Shown here piece after piece: positions 1-5,158 of a stretch of 5,608 nt of DNA. The stretch covers positions 1-5,608 of the forward strand of contig VBME01000037.1 in assembly GCA_005878995.1 (NCBI GenBank), in the 5' to 3' direction. The notes below the pieces were generated by a model. That model did no database searches, was not told the DNA's origin, and saw only the letters and a list, made by a program, of their open reading frames with translations. Numbering within the stretch: position 1 is the first letter of the stretch; the number at the start of each line of letters is the position of its first letter. The translations under genes were made by a program, and so were the position numbers. The DNA comes from Methanobacteriota archaeon. Lineage in GTDB: Archaea > Thermoplasmatota > Thermoplasmata > RBG-16-68-12.

Positions 1-693
1 TCCATCCTCGAAGACGAGCGCCGAGAACCCCGTCCGATGGTGGGAGCCGCGCATCTTCAAAATCCGAACCCGCCGCTGGACCTCGACGTCCGAGATCGGG
101 TGCATCTTGAGCTCGAGGATCCCGTCTGCGAGGAACGTCTCGTCCCGACGGGGTTGCGGCGGCTCGAGCCCGAGGAACGGGGTGTCGGACGACGCCTCCG
201 CGAGGACGAGGGTCGTCCCGCCGAGGTCCCGCAGCCACTCGAAGAACCGGAACAGTTCCGTTCGCCGGTCCTCAAACTTCGCGAGGACCTCGAGCGCCTC
301 GAGCGAGTCGATGACCAGGAGGTCCACGCCATCAATGTCCTTCTTCGTCGTCAGCGTGCGGCGGAGGAACTCCATCCAAGGCTTCGTGGAGCCCTTGCCG
401 ACCTCTTTCTGGATCGTGCCGACGTCGACGATGTGCAGATCGCCGCGCACCGCCTCGACGTCGAACCCCATCGAGGCCATCTGCCGCTCCAAGCTCGGGC
501 GGGTCTGCTCAAGCGACACGTAGAGGCACTTCGCACGCCGGTGCCGCGCGTTCCCATGGAGGATCGCGTACGTCAAGGTCGACTTCATCGTCCCAGGCAG
601 GCCAGAGACAAGGACAACGTGGCCGGGTGGCAACCCGCCGCCGAGCAGCTCGTCGAGCCCGTCGATGAACGTGGGGACTTTCTTCGGCTCCAA
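1..693 (-). CDS. KaiC-like RecA-superfamily ATPase, TTG start, 3' end outside window
   Basis: The visible 231 residues form a nearly complete KaiC/RAD55-type ATPase domain; the C-terminal end lies beyond base 1. The N-terminus has the family signature FIDGLDELLGGGLPPG (residues 9-24), followed by the P-loop GLPGTMKS (31-38), a strand ending YVSLEQ (58-63) where KaiC has its catalytic Glu pair (here Glu62-Gln63), and a Walker B strand LLVIDSLEAL (125-134) with Asp129. The Gly that normally precedes the P-loop Lys is Met36, while Lys37 and Ser38 are kept, so ATP binding remains plausible. No ATG is available: an in-frame TAG lies three codons upstream at 700-702, leaving TTG at 693 as the only start that includes the whole conserved domain, with a G-rich ribosome binding site just before it. 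It is the fifth gene of the leftward operon, 53 bases after the second Roadblock gene. Family membership is clear; the cellular role is not known. Cytosolic: no signal peptide or membrane segment. Confidence 0.9.
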   Translation of the reverse strand, partial: MEPKKVPTFIDGLDELLGGGLPPGHVVLVSGLPGTMKSTLTYAILHGNARHRRAKCLYVSLEQTRPSLERQMASMGFDVEAVRGDLHIVDVGTIQKEVGKGSTKPWMEFLRRTLTTKKDIDGVDLLVIDSLEALEVLAKFEDRRTELFRFFEWLRDLGGTTLVLAEASSDTPFLGLEPPQPRRDETFLADGILELKMHPISDVEVQRRVRILKMRGSHHRTGFSALVFEDG

Positions 694-699
694 CGCAAG

Positions 700-707
700 C
701 TACCCCC
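700..707 (-). promoter_or_regulatory. Ribosome binding site supporting the TTG start at 693
   Basis: On the minus strand the bases read GGGGGTAG, a partial match to the archaeal Shine-Dalgarno GGAGGTGA, placed six bases before the TTG. It includes the in-frame TAG that rules out a longer N-terminus. The match is imperfect, so it supports the start rather than proving it. Confidence 0.5.
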
Positions 708-746
708 AACGCGTCCGGGAGAGCGGGATCCGACACGGACGACCGT

Positions 747-1130
747 TCATTCGCCGCCCCCGCCTCCGAGGATCGTCTCGACCTGTCGGGCGGCGCGTTC
801 CATCGCCATGAGCACCAACCCCAGGTTCGCGTCGTCGTATACGAGGGCCACGAGGAGCGCCTCATCGCCGGCCCCCAGGCTCAGGAGCTTCCCCTCGTCC
901 GATTCGATGATCGCCCGGACGAAGCGGCCCTGGTCGAGCTGGATGGTCGCCATCTCGGACGTGCCGACGATCGCGGCGGTCATGGCCGCGACGATCTTGG
1001 GGTCCACGCCCTCGGGGAGGGTGTGCGTCACCACGAGACCGTCCCGTCGAACCACAGCCGCCGATTTGATGTCCGTCACCCGAGAGAGCTCATCGATCGT
1101 CTCCTCGAGGCGGCCCCAGACATCCCTCAT
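747..1130 (-). CDS. Roadblock/LC7 domain protein (second of two)
   Basis: This 127-residue protein is a single Roadblock/LC7 domain, the usual size for the family (about 100-130). The pattern is an N-terminal helix (1-19), a strand with VVRRDGLVV (26-34), the central helix with DPKIVAAM and AAIVGTSEM (43-60), then strands around residues 70-85 and 92-99 and a closing segment ANLGLVLMAM (101-110) with a last helix to about 121. It ends in a short Gly run. Known Roadblock proteins (MglB, CvnB, eukaryotic LC7/Ragulator subunits) dimerise and bind or regulate small GTPases. The neighbouring GTPase-fusion gene makes that role likely here. The ATG overlaps the TGA of the preceding Roadblock gene as ATGA, and a strong AGGAGGTG site lies six bases upstream. 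By hand alignment about 47 of 96 positions are identical to that preceding gene, so the two are paralogues. Which GTPase state it binds cannot be seen. Confidence 0.94.
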   Translation of the reverse strand: MRDVWGRLEETIDELSRVTDIKSAAVVRRDGLVVTHTLPEGVDPKIVAAMTAAIVGTSEMATIQLDQGRFVRAIIESDEGKLLSLGAGDEALLVALVYDDANLGLVLMAMERAARQVETILGGGGGE

Positions 1131-1516
1131 GCGGACACCTCCTCGGTTTTCAGGATGGCCGCGATCGACTGCACCGCCTTGTCGACGCTGAGCAGGACGA
1201 GGCCCATGTTCGCCTCGTTCCGGACCATCGTCACGAGGATCGCCTCTTCCCCCGCGCCCGTCGAAATCATCTTCCCGATCGGGGTGTCGACGATCGAGGA
1301 GTTGAACGACCCGAGGCCCATTTCGACCACGGCCATTTCGGAGGTGCCGACGATGGCGGCTGCCATCGCGGCGATTTTCTTCGGATCCATCGTCTTCGGG
1401 AGCACGTGGGCGATGAGGATGCCATCGCGTCGGGCGACCGTCGCGCCGAGCACGGCCGGAAGCCTCCGGAGTTCCGCGAGGATCCCCTGGAGCCGTCGGG
1501 TCACGTCGGCGAGCAT
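1127..1516 (-). CDS. Roadblock/LC7 domain protein (first of two)
   Basis: This 129-residue protein is a full single-domain Roadblock/LC7 protein: N-terminal helix (3-18), strand with VARRDGILI (27-35), central helix with DPKKIAAM and AAIVGTSEM (44-61), strands around 75-86 and 93-98, the segment ANMGLVLLSV (102-111) and a final helix. The reading frame stays open far upstream (to 2242), but that extension lies antiparallel-free inside the GTPase-fusion gene in another frame and is Arg/Asp-rich shadow sequence. The ATG at 1516 sits exactly where the domain should begin, shares one base with the TGA of the upstream gene (TGATG), and has a GGGGTG ribosome binding site five bases before it. Roadblock proteins next to a small GTPase usually act as its partner, as MglB does for MglA. 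The second Roadblock gene follows with an ATGA overlap, and the two may form a heterodimer; that is inference. Confidence 0.94.
   Translation of the reverse strand: MLADVTRRLQGILAELRRLPAVLGATVARRDGILIAHVLPKTMDPKKIAAMAAAIVGTSEMAVVEMGLGSFNSSIVDTPIGKMISTGAGEEAILVTMVRNEANMGLVLLSVDKAVQSIAAILKTEEVSA
1136..1143 (-). promoter_or_regulatory. Strong Shine-Dalgarno site inside the upstream Roadblock gene
   Basis: The minus strand reads AGGAGGTG, a near-perfect match to the archaeal 16S anti-Shine-Dalgarno, with five bases between it and the ATG at 1130. It is formed by the last codons (Glu-Glu-Val) of the preceding Roadblock gene, so the two genes should be translated from one message. Confidence 0.8.
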
Positions 1517-2703
1517 CACCGCACCCCGATGATCATCTCGGCGAGGATCAGGAGGGCGTCCCGCACGCCCTTGTTCTCCGTCGCCACGGTGGGGATCACG
1601 GTAACGTCGGGGGGCAGGCCCATCCGGTGCGCGATCTCGTCCGGCGCCAGCGCGCCCGCCAAATCGCTCTTGTTGGCGAGGATGACGTACGGGATCCGAG
1701 GACCGACCAGGTCGAGCATTTGTTTGGCCCTCGCGAGTTCGTCCGGATGGTTCGCGTCGACGACGAGGAGGACCCCGCTCACCTCCCGGGCGAAGATCTT
1801 GAAGATGAATTCGAATCGTTCTTGGCCCGGCGTCCCGAAAATCTCCGCTTCGATCCCGGTGACGTTCACGTTTCCGTAGTCGAATGCGACCGTGGTCCCC
1901 ATCCGGTCGATGCTGATCGATTTCTCGGACAGCGCCTTGACGACCGTCGATTTCCCCGCGTTGAACGGTCCCGTCACGAGGATTCGCGGGAAGTACACGG
2001 TGAGCCCGACGAGGTCCCTGAACGCGTACGGGATCCAGTTCGTCCGAATCCCGTCCGAGGCCATTTGTGAGATCCGCATCGAGTTCCGGATGATCCCGCC
2101 GCGGACCGAGGACTGGAACTCGACCACGAAGTCGGACATCGCCCGGATCTCCTCGAGGTCCCGCTCCATCAGGGTCCAGTTGATGAACAGGAAACAGATC
2201 ACGGCGCCGGTCGCCCGCGCGGCGTCGATCAGCTCGCGCCACAGCCGGAGGACGTCCTCCTTCGGGAAGCGGTCCATCAGGAATTCCATCGAGTCGACGA
2301 CGATCCGCGCGGGACGTTCCGCCTCCGTGGCAGCGATGATCGTCTTGCGGATATTCTCGAGGCTGTCGATGTCGTCGATATGGTATCGCTCCCGGCTCGG
2401 GAGCAGCAGCTGGGACGACGTCGCGTCGACGAGGACGAGCCGCGCCGAGTCCGAGGGGCCGAAGCGTTTCAGCTCCCCGCGCGCGAGCTGCGGGGCACGG
2501 AAGAAGTCCACGTAGAGCGACGTTTCCCCGGCCTTCACGCCTTGGATCGCAAAATTCTCGCCGAACAGGCGCTTCTCCGTCGGCTTGTCGCTAAACAGGA
2601 GGAGCGTCGAGGGGCGCGGGAACCCTCCCTGGAGCCGATCGTCGAGGACTTGGATTCCGGTCTTCGCGCGCGGCGTCGTGGCGCGCGGCGGGGCCTGCAT
2701 CAT
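1516..2703 (-). CDS. Fusion of degenerate KaiC-like domain with Ras/SRPRB-like small GTPase
   Basis: A 395-residue, two-domain cytosolic protein. Residues 12-230 have the KaiC/RAD55 layout: TGIQVLDDRLQGGFP (15-29) as in KaiC, then SDKPTEKR (38-45) where a P-loop should be, and a Walker B-like strand RIVVDSMEFLM (133-143) with Asp137. The P-loop keeps only Lys44; both Gly and the Ser/Thr are gone, so ATP binding here is doubtful. Residues 238-395 are a complete small GTPase: G1 GPFNAGKST (245-253), G2 Thr near 270-271, G3 FGTPGQERF (289-297), G4 NKSD (344-347) and a G5-like TVATENKG (372-379). The G3 form with Gly in place of Asp followed by TPGQ is the one I know from the COG2229/CvnD group of prokaryotic GTPases. 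The ATG at 2703 overlaps the TGA of the upstream KaiC-like gene, and the gene ends one base into the first Roadblock gene. Role: probably a GTP-dependent switch controlled by the Roadblock partners, with the N-terminal domain as sensor or scaffold (inference). Confidence 0.94.
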   Translation of the reverse strand: MMQAPPRATTPRAKTGIQVLDDRLQGGFPRPSTLLLFSDKPTEKRLFGENFAIQGVKAGETSLYVDFFRAPQLARGELKRFGPSDSARLVLVDATSSQLLLPSRERYHIDDIDSLENIRKTIIAATEAERPARIVVDSMEFLMDRFPKEDVLRLWRELIDAARATGAVICFLFINWTLMERDLEEIRAMSDFVVEFQSSVRGGIIRNSMRISQMASDGIRTNWIPYAFRDLVGLTVYFPRILVTGPFNAGKSTVVKALSEKSISIDRMGTTVAFDYGNVNVTGIEAEIFGTPGQERFEFIFKIFAREVSGVLLVVDANHPDELARAKQMLDLVGPRIPYVILANKSDLAGALAPDEIAHRMGLPPDVTVIPTVATENKGVRDALLILAEMIIGVR

Positions 2704-3362
2704 AGCCGGACCACCGCCTCCGGGAGCTGCACGAACGGGTGCCAGGCGGCGTCGACCTGGTAGCCTCGCATGTGGTGGACGCGCATCTCGGGGCCCATCG
2801 TGTCGGTGAAGCGCATCTCCATGACGCCGTCCACGAGCGAGCGAAGGAGGTTCATCGTCATCGGCTCGTGCACGCCCTCCTGGACCGCGTACAGGATGAA
2901 CCCGAGGTTCGACTTCACCCGCGCCGTCACGATCTGGAAGAACTTCGCGATCGCCTGGGGGGAGTTATGGAGGAAGAGCGTGGACACGGTGTAGAAGTAG
3001 ATGCGGACCGGCGTCCCGAGTTCCTGGGCCGCTTTGCTCATCGCCATCCCGATTCCCTCGAGGTTGCTGAAGCTCGAGACGAGAAACGTCTTCTTGCCGG
3101 GCGCTGACTCAGGACGCTCCGACGAGGTCGCGCTGTAACAGTCGACGAAGACGAACGTCTTGCCTTCCGCCGTGTCGAGGTCAAGGTGCAACGCTTTGGC
3201 CCGCGCGCGGATCTCGTTCGGCGGCATGTCCAGGGTGACGAAGACAACGCGTTCCCCGGAGCGGAGGTCTTCTCGGATCCGCGCGATGAGGTACTCGAAC
3301 TTCCCGACGCCGGGCGGGCCGCTGAGGAGCATCGAGTAGTTCGCGGGTAATCGGTCCTCCAT
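2700..3362 (-). CDS. Short KaiC-like RecA-superfamily protein with atypical nucleotide site
   Basis: A 220-residue protein recognisable as a KaiC/RAD55-type domain from its P-loop region and its C-terminal part (SLVDGVMEMRF, 175-185, resembling the KaiC end of core). The P-loop is GPPGVGKF (15-22): Gly and Lys21 are intact but the Mg-binding Ser/Thr is Phe22. The strand expected to carry Walker B reads RIYFYTVSTL (120-129) with no Asp, and the usual catalytic Glu region reads TLDMPPNE (43-50). It also lacks the TGIxxLDxxLGGG segment that normally precedes the P-loop. The start is firm: an in-frame TGA lies immediately before the ATG, and a GAGGTG site precedes it by six bases. It may bind nucleotide weakly but is unlikely to be a normal ATPase; a signalling or scaffold role is inference. 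It is the first gene of the leftward operon, with a TATA-like box about 85 bases upstream, and it overlaps the GTPase-fusion gene by four bases (ATGA). Confidence 0.9.
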   Translation of the reverse strand: MEDRLPANYSMLLSGPPGVGKFEYLIARIREDLRSGERVVFVTLDMPPNEIRARAKALHLDLDTAEGKTFVFVDCYSATSSERPESAPGKKTFLVSSFSNLEGIGMAMSKAAQELGTPVRIYFYTVSTLFLHNSPQAIAKFFQIVTARVKSNLGFILYAVQEGVHEPMTMNLLRSLVDGVMEMRFTDTMGPEMRVHHMRGYQVDAAWHPFVQLPEAVVRL

Positions 3363-3368
3363 TCAGGG

Positions 3369-3374
3369 CACCTC
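3369..3374 (-). promoter_or_regulatory. Shine-Dalgarno site of the first operon gene
   Basis: The minus strand reads GAGGTG six bases before the ATG at 3362. Together with the in-frame TGA directly in front of the ATG it fixes this start. It implies that the leftward transcript has a leader, unlike the apparently leaderless pheS message. Confidence 0.7.
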
Positions 3375-3445
3375 GGTCCGGGCTTCCGCTCGTCCGCTCG
3401 AAGGCGTCGGCTGATGCACCGGGCCGCTCGATGTTCCGTTTTGTC

Positions 3446-3452
3446 ATATATA
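3446..3452 (-). promoter_or_regulatory. TATA-like box, promoter of the leftward KaiC/GTPase/Roadblock operon
   Basis: TATATAT stands out in GC-rich surroundings. Using the archaeal rule of about 25 bases from box centre to transcription start, the message would begin near 3424 and carry a leader of roughly 60 bases with the GAGGTG ribosome site. No clear purine-rich BRE is visible upstream on this strand, and the box is nearly palindromic, so direction is inferred from the gene it faces. Confidence 0.55.
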
Positions 3453-3529
3453 GGACGTGCCGTAGTTCTCAAGGCTGAGAAATCCCCGCGCCACCGGGAG
3501 GGAAACGGGCTTGCGGGTCGCGACAAAAA

Positions 3530-3536
3530 CATATAA
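3530..3536 (+). promoter_or_regulatory. TATA-like box with A-rich BRE, promoter of pheS
   Basis: CATATAA follows an A-rich stretch (ACAAAAA, 3523-3529) that fits a BRE. Transcription would be expected about 25 bases past the box centre, near 3556-3562, which coincides with the ATG at 3561. This points to a leaderless or almost leaderless pheS message. Confidence 0.65.
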
Positions 3537-3560
3537 CGAGACGGTCCCATGCGGCGCGGG

Positions 3561-5084
3561 ATGCCTCCTTCGGCCACGGATCTCAGCTACCTCGAAAAGA
3601 AAGTCCTCCTGGCCCTGGGGAAGCGGCTGAAGGCGTCACCCGAGGAAATTCGTACCGCGGGAAAGTTCCGCGAACTCGTCGAGGTCATGAACGCGGCTTC
3701 GTGGTTGCAGGCGAAAGGCCTCGTCACGATGAAGGAGCGAATCGCGCACTCGTACCGGCTCACGAAGCCCGACGTGGCCCGGCGTCCGTTGCCGGAGCGG
3801 AAGGCCCTGAAGGCCGCGATGAAGGCGGGAGGACGCATTGCGGTCCCGAGGCTCAAGGCCGCCTGCAAGTTCGACGAGTCCGAGCTCGCGGTCGCCCTCG
3901 GTTGGCTCCGGAGAAAAGGATGGGCCGAGGTCACGAGAGGTCCGGATGGTAGCTTCGTCGTCGTCGCGCCCGCAGGCCGGGCGGCAGCGGCTTCGAAGTC
4001 ACCCGACGAACTCCTGCTCGCCCGGCTCTCGAAGGGAGAGCTTCCGGAGGAGGCGATCGATCCCCACGTCGTCCGCGAGTTGAAATCGCGACGGGAGCTC
4101 GTGAAGGAGCGGGAATCCGTGCAGCGGGAGATCGCATTGACCGCCGCGGGCCAGAAGGTCCTCGCGGCCGGGATCGAACTCAAAGAGGAGGTCGCCCAGC
4201 CGACGACCGAACTCCTGCAATCCGGTCGATGGCGGGACGTCGACTTCCGCCGGTACGACACGAAGGCGTTCGCCCCGCTCATCCACCCCGGGAAGCGGCA
4301 CGTCTTGAGCGCCTACATCGAGAAGGTCCGGCGGATCTTCCTGAGCATGGGCTTCACGGAGATCGAGGGCGACTTCGTCCTCCCGGCGTTCTGGAATTTC
4401 GACGCGCTCTTCCAGCCGCAAGACCACCCGGCGCGGGACGAGCTCGACACGTTCTACCTCTCGAAGCCCGCGACGATGCCCCTTCCCGACGCGGACCTCG
4501 TACGCCGGGTGGCGAACGTCCACGAGACCGGCGGTGCGACCGGCAGCACGGGATGGCAGTACAAATGGGACCGCAAGGAGGCGGAGCGCGCGGTCCTCCG
4601 TTCGCACACCACCCCGATCACGCTGAGATGGTTGGCCGAGCATCCGGAGCCGCCGCAGAAAGCGTTCGTCGTGGGACGGGTCTTCCGTCCCGACGCGGTG
4701 GACTGGACGCACCTTCCCGAGTTCCACCAGATCGAAGGCGTCGTGATGGAGGACGGAGCGAACCTCGCGCAGCTGATCGGGATCATCGAGGAGTTCTACC
4801 GACGGCTCGGCTTCACGCGCGCGAAGTTCCGGCCCGGCTATTTCCCGTACACGGAGCCGAGCATGGAGCCGGAGGTCCAGCGGCCGGACGGTCGCTGGAT
4901 GGAGCTGGGCGGGAGCGGGATTTTCCGGCCCGAGGTCACGGAGCCGCTCGGCCTGAAGGCGCCCGTCCTCGCATGGGGATTGGGCCTCGAGCGGGTGATC
5001 ATGGCCGTCGAAGGCATCACGGACATCCGGCAGCTGTACCTCAGCGACCTGGACTGGCTTCGAGACCACCGCGCCATCTTGTGA
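3561..5084 (+). CDS. pheS: Phenylalanyl-tRNA synthetase alpha subunit (PheRS alpha)
   Basis: This is the catalytic subunit of the cytosolic alpha2-beta2 enzyme that charges tRNA-Phe with phenylalanine using ATP (EC 6.1.1.20). The length, 507 residues, is normal for the archaeal/eukaryotic form. The N-terminal ~215 residues are Lys/Arg- and helix-rich with winged-helix-like segments, as in this form, where they contact tRNA. The class II core follows: a motif 1 region (about 242-270), FNFDALFQPQDHP (280-292), LRSHTT (346-351), motif 2 with FRPD (375-378) and HLPEFHQIEG (384-393), the Phe-pocket PYTEPS (429-434), WMELGGSGIF (446-455), and motif 3 GLGLER (473-478) with the class II Arg478. All key residues seem intact. 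An in-frame ATG at 3549 would add Met-Arg-Arg-Gly, but it lies too close to the TATA-like box at 3530-3536 and has no ribosome site; 3561 fits a leaderless start. The pheT gene for the beta subunit is not adjacent downstream. Confidence 0.97.
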   Translation: MPPSATDLSYLEKKVLLALGKRLKASPEEIRTAGKFRELVEVMNAASWLQAKGLVTMKERIAHSYRLTKPDVARRPLPERKALKAAMKAGGRIAVPRLKAACKFDESELAVALGWLRRKGWAEVTRGPDGSFVVVAPAGRAAAASKSPDELLLARLSKGELPEEAIDPHVVRELKSRRELVKERESVQREIALTAAGQKVLAAGIELKEEVAQPTTELLQSGRWRDVDFRRYDTKAFAPLIHPGKRHVLSAYIEKVRRIFLSMGFTEIEGDFVLPAFWNFDALFQPQDHPARDELDTFYLSKPATMPLPDADLVRRVANVHETGGATGSTGWQYKWDRKEAERAVLRSHTTPITLRWLAEHPEPPQKAFVVGRVFRPDAVDWTHLPEFHQIEGVVMEDGANLAQLIGIIEEFYRRLGFTRAKFRPGYFPYTEPSMEPEVQRPDGRWMELGGSGIFRPEVTEPLGLKAPVLAWGLGLERVIMAVEGITDIRQLYLSDLDWLRDHRAIL

Positions 5085-5120
5085 GGCCGCGGCATCCCGA
5101 ATGAGAATCGCGAGCGAATC

Positions 5121-5127
5121 TTTATTT
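5121..5127 (+). promoter_or_regulatory. TATA-like box upstream of the TPR gene
   Basis: TTTATTT in the 74-base gap after pheS, preceded by GCGAATC as a possible weak BRE. With the usual 25-base spacing, transcription would begin near 5149, giving a leader of about ten bases before the ATG at 5159. No Shine-Dalgarno is visible, so the TPR gene probably has its own promoter rather than depending on pheS read-through. The T-rich stretch could also help terminate pheS transcription. Confidence 0.5.
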
Positions 5128-5158
5128 GCGCACCGAGACTCTGCGGCGCGGTCGTCCT

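Larger units (their letters stand above)
3363..3560. other. Divergent intergenic region between the leftward operon and pheS
   Basis: This stretch of about 200 bases holds the two TATA-like boxes and the GAGGTG site listed separately. I see no convincing small gene, RNA gene or repeat in it. The open frames that cross it (for example from 3447 or 3577 leftwards) begin inside or beyond the promoter elements and continue out of frame through the KaiC-like gene, so they are not real genes. Confidence 0.6.

Noticed and set aside
37..1191. A 384-residue open frame on the plus strand
   Set aside because: It runs antisense to the KaiC-like ATPase and both Roadblock genes, is Arg/Pro/Glu-rich without domain motifs, and results from strong third-position GC bias.
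1127..2242. A 371-residue minus-strand version of the first Roadblock gene
   Set aside because: Only the last 129 residues are a real domain. The first 242 are Arg/Asp/Gly-rich shadow translation of the GTPase-fusion gene in another frame, and the ATG at 1516 has its own ribosome site.
3446..3452. The same TATATAT box serving pheS on the plus strand
   Set aside because: The element is nearly palindromic, but the box at 3530-3536 has a better A-rich BRE and a spacing that lands on the pheS ATG. A secondary upstream start cannot be excluded.
3038..3577. A 179-residue minus-strand open frame covering the divergent promoter
   Set aside because: It starts inside pheS, crosses both TATA-like boxes and then overlaps the KaiC-like gene out of frame with Arg/Ser-rich sequence.
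3999..5069. A 356-residue minus-strand open frame
   Set aside because: It lies entirely antisense to pheS, whose motifs are unmistakable, and has the low-complexity Arg/Glu/Leu composition of a shadow frame.
5085..5158. A stem-loop terminator after pheS
   Set aside because: No convincing inverted repeat is visible. The only T-rich stretch is better explained as the TATA-like box of the TPR gene.
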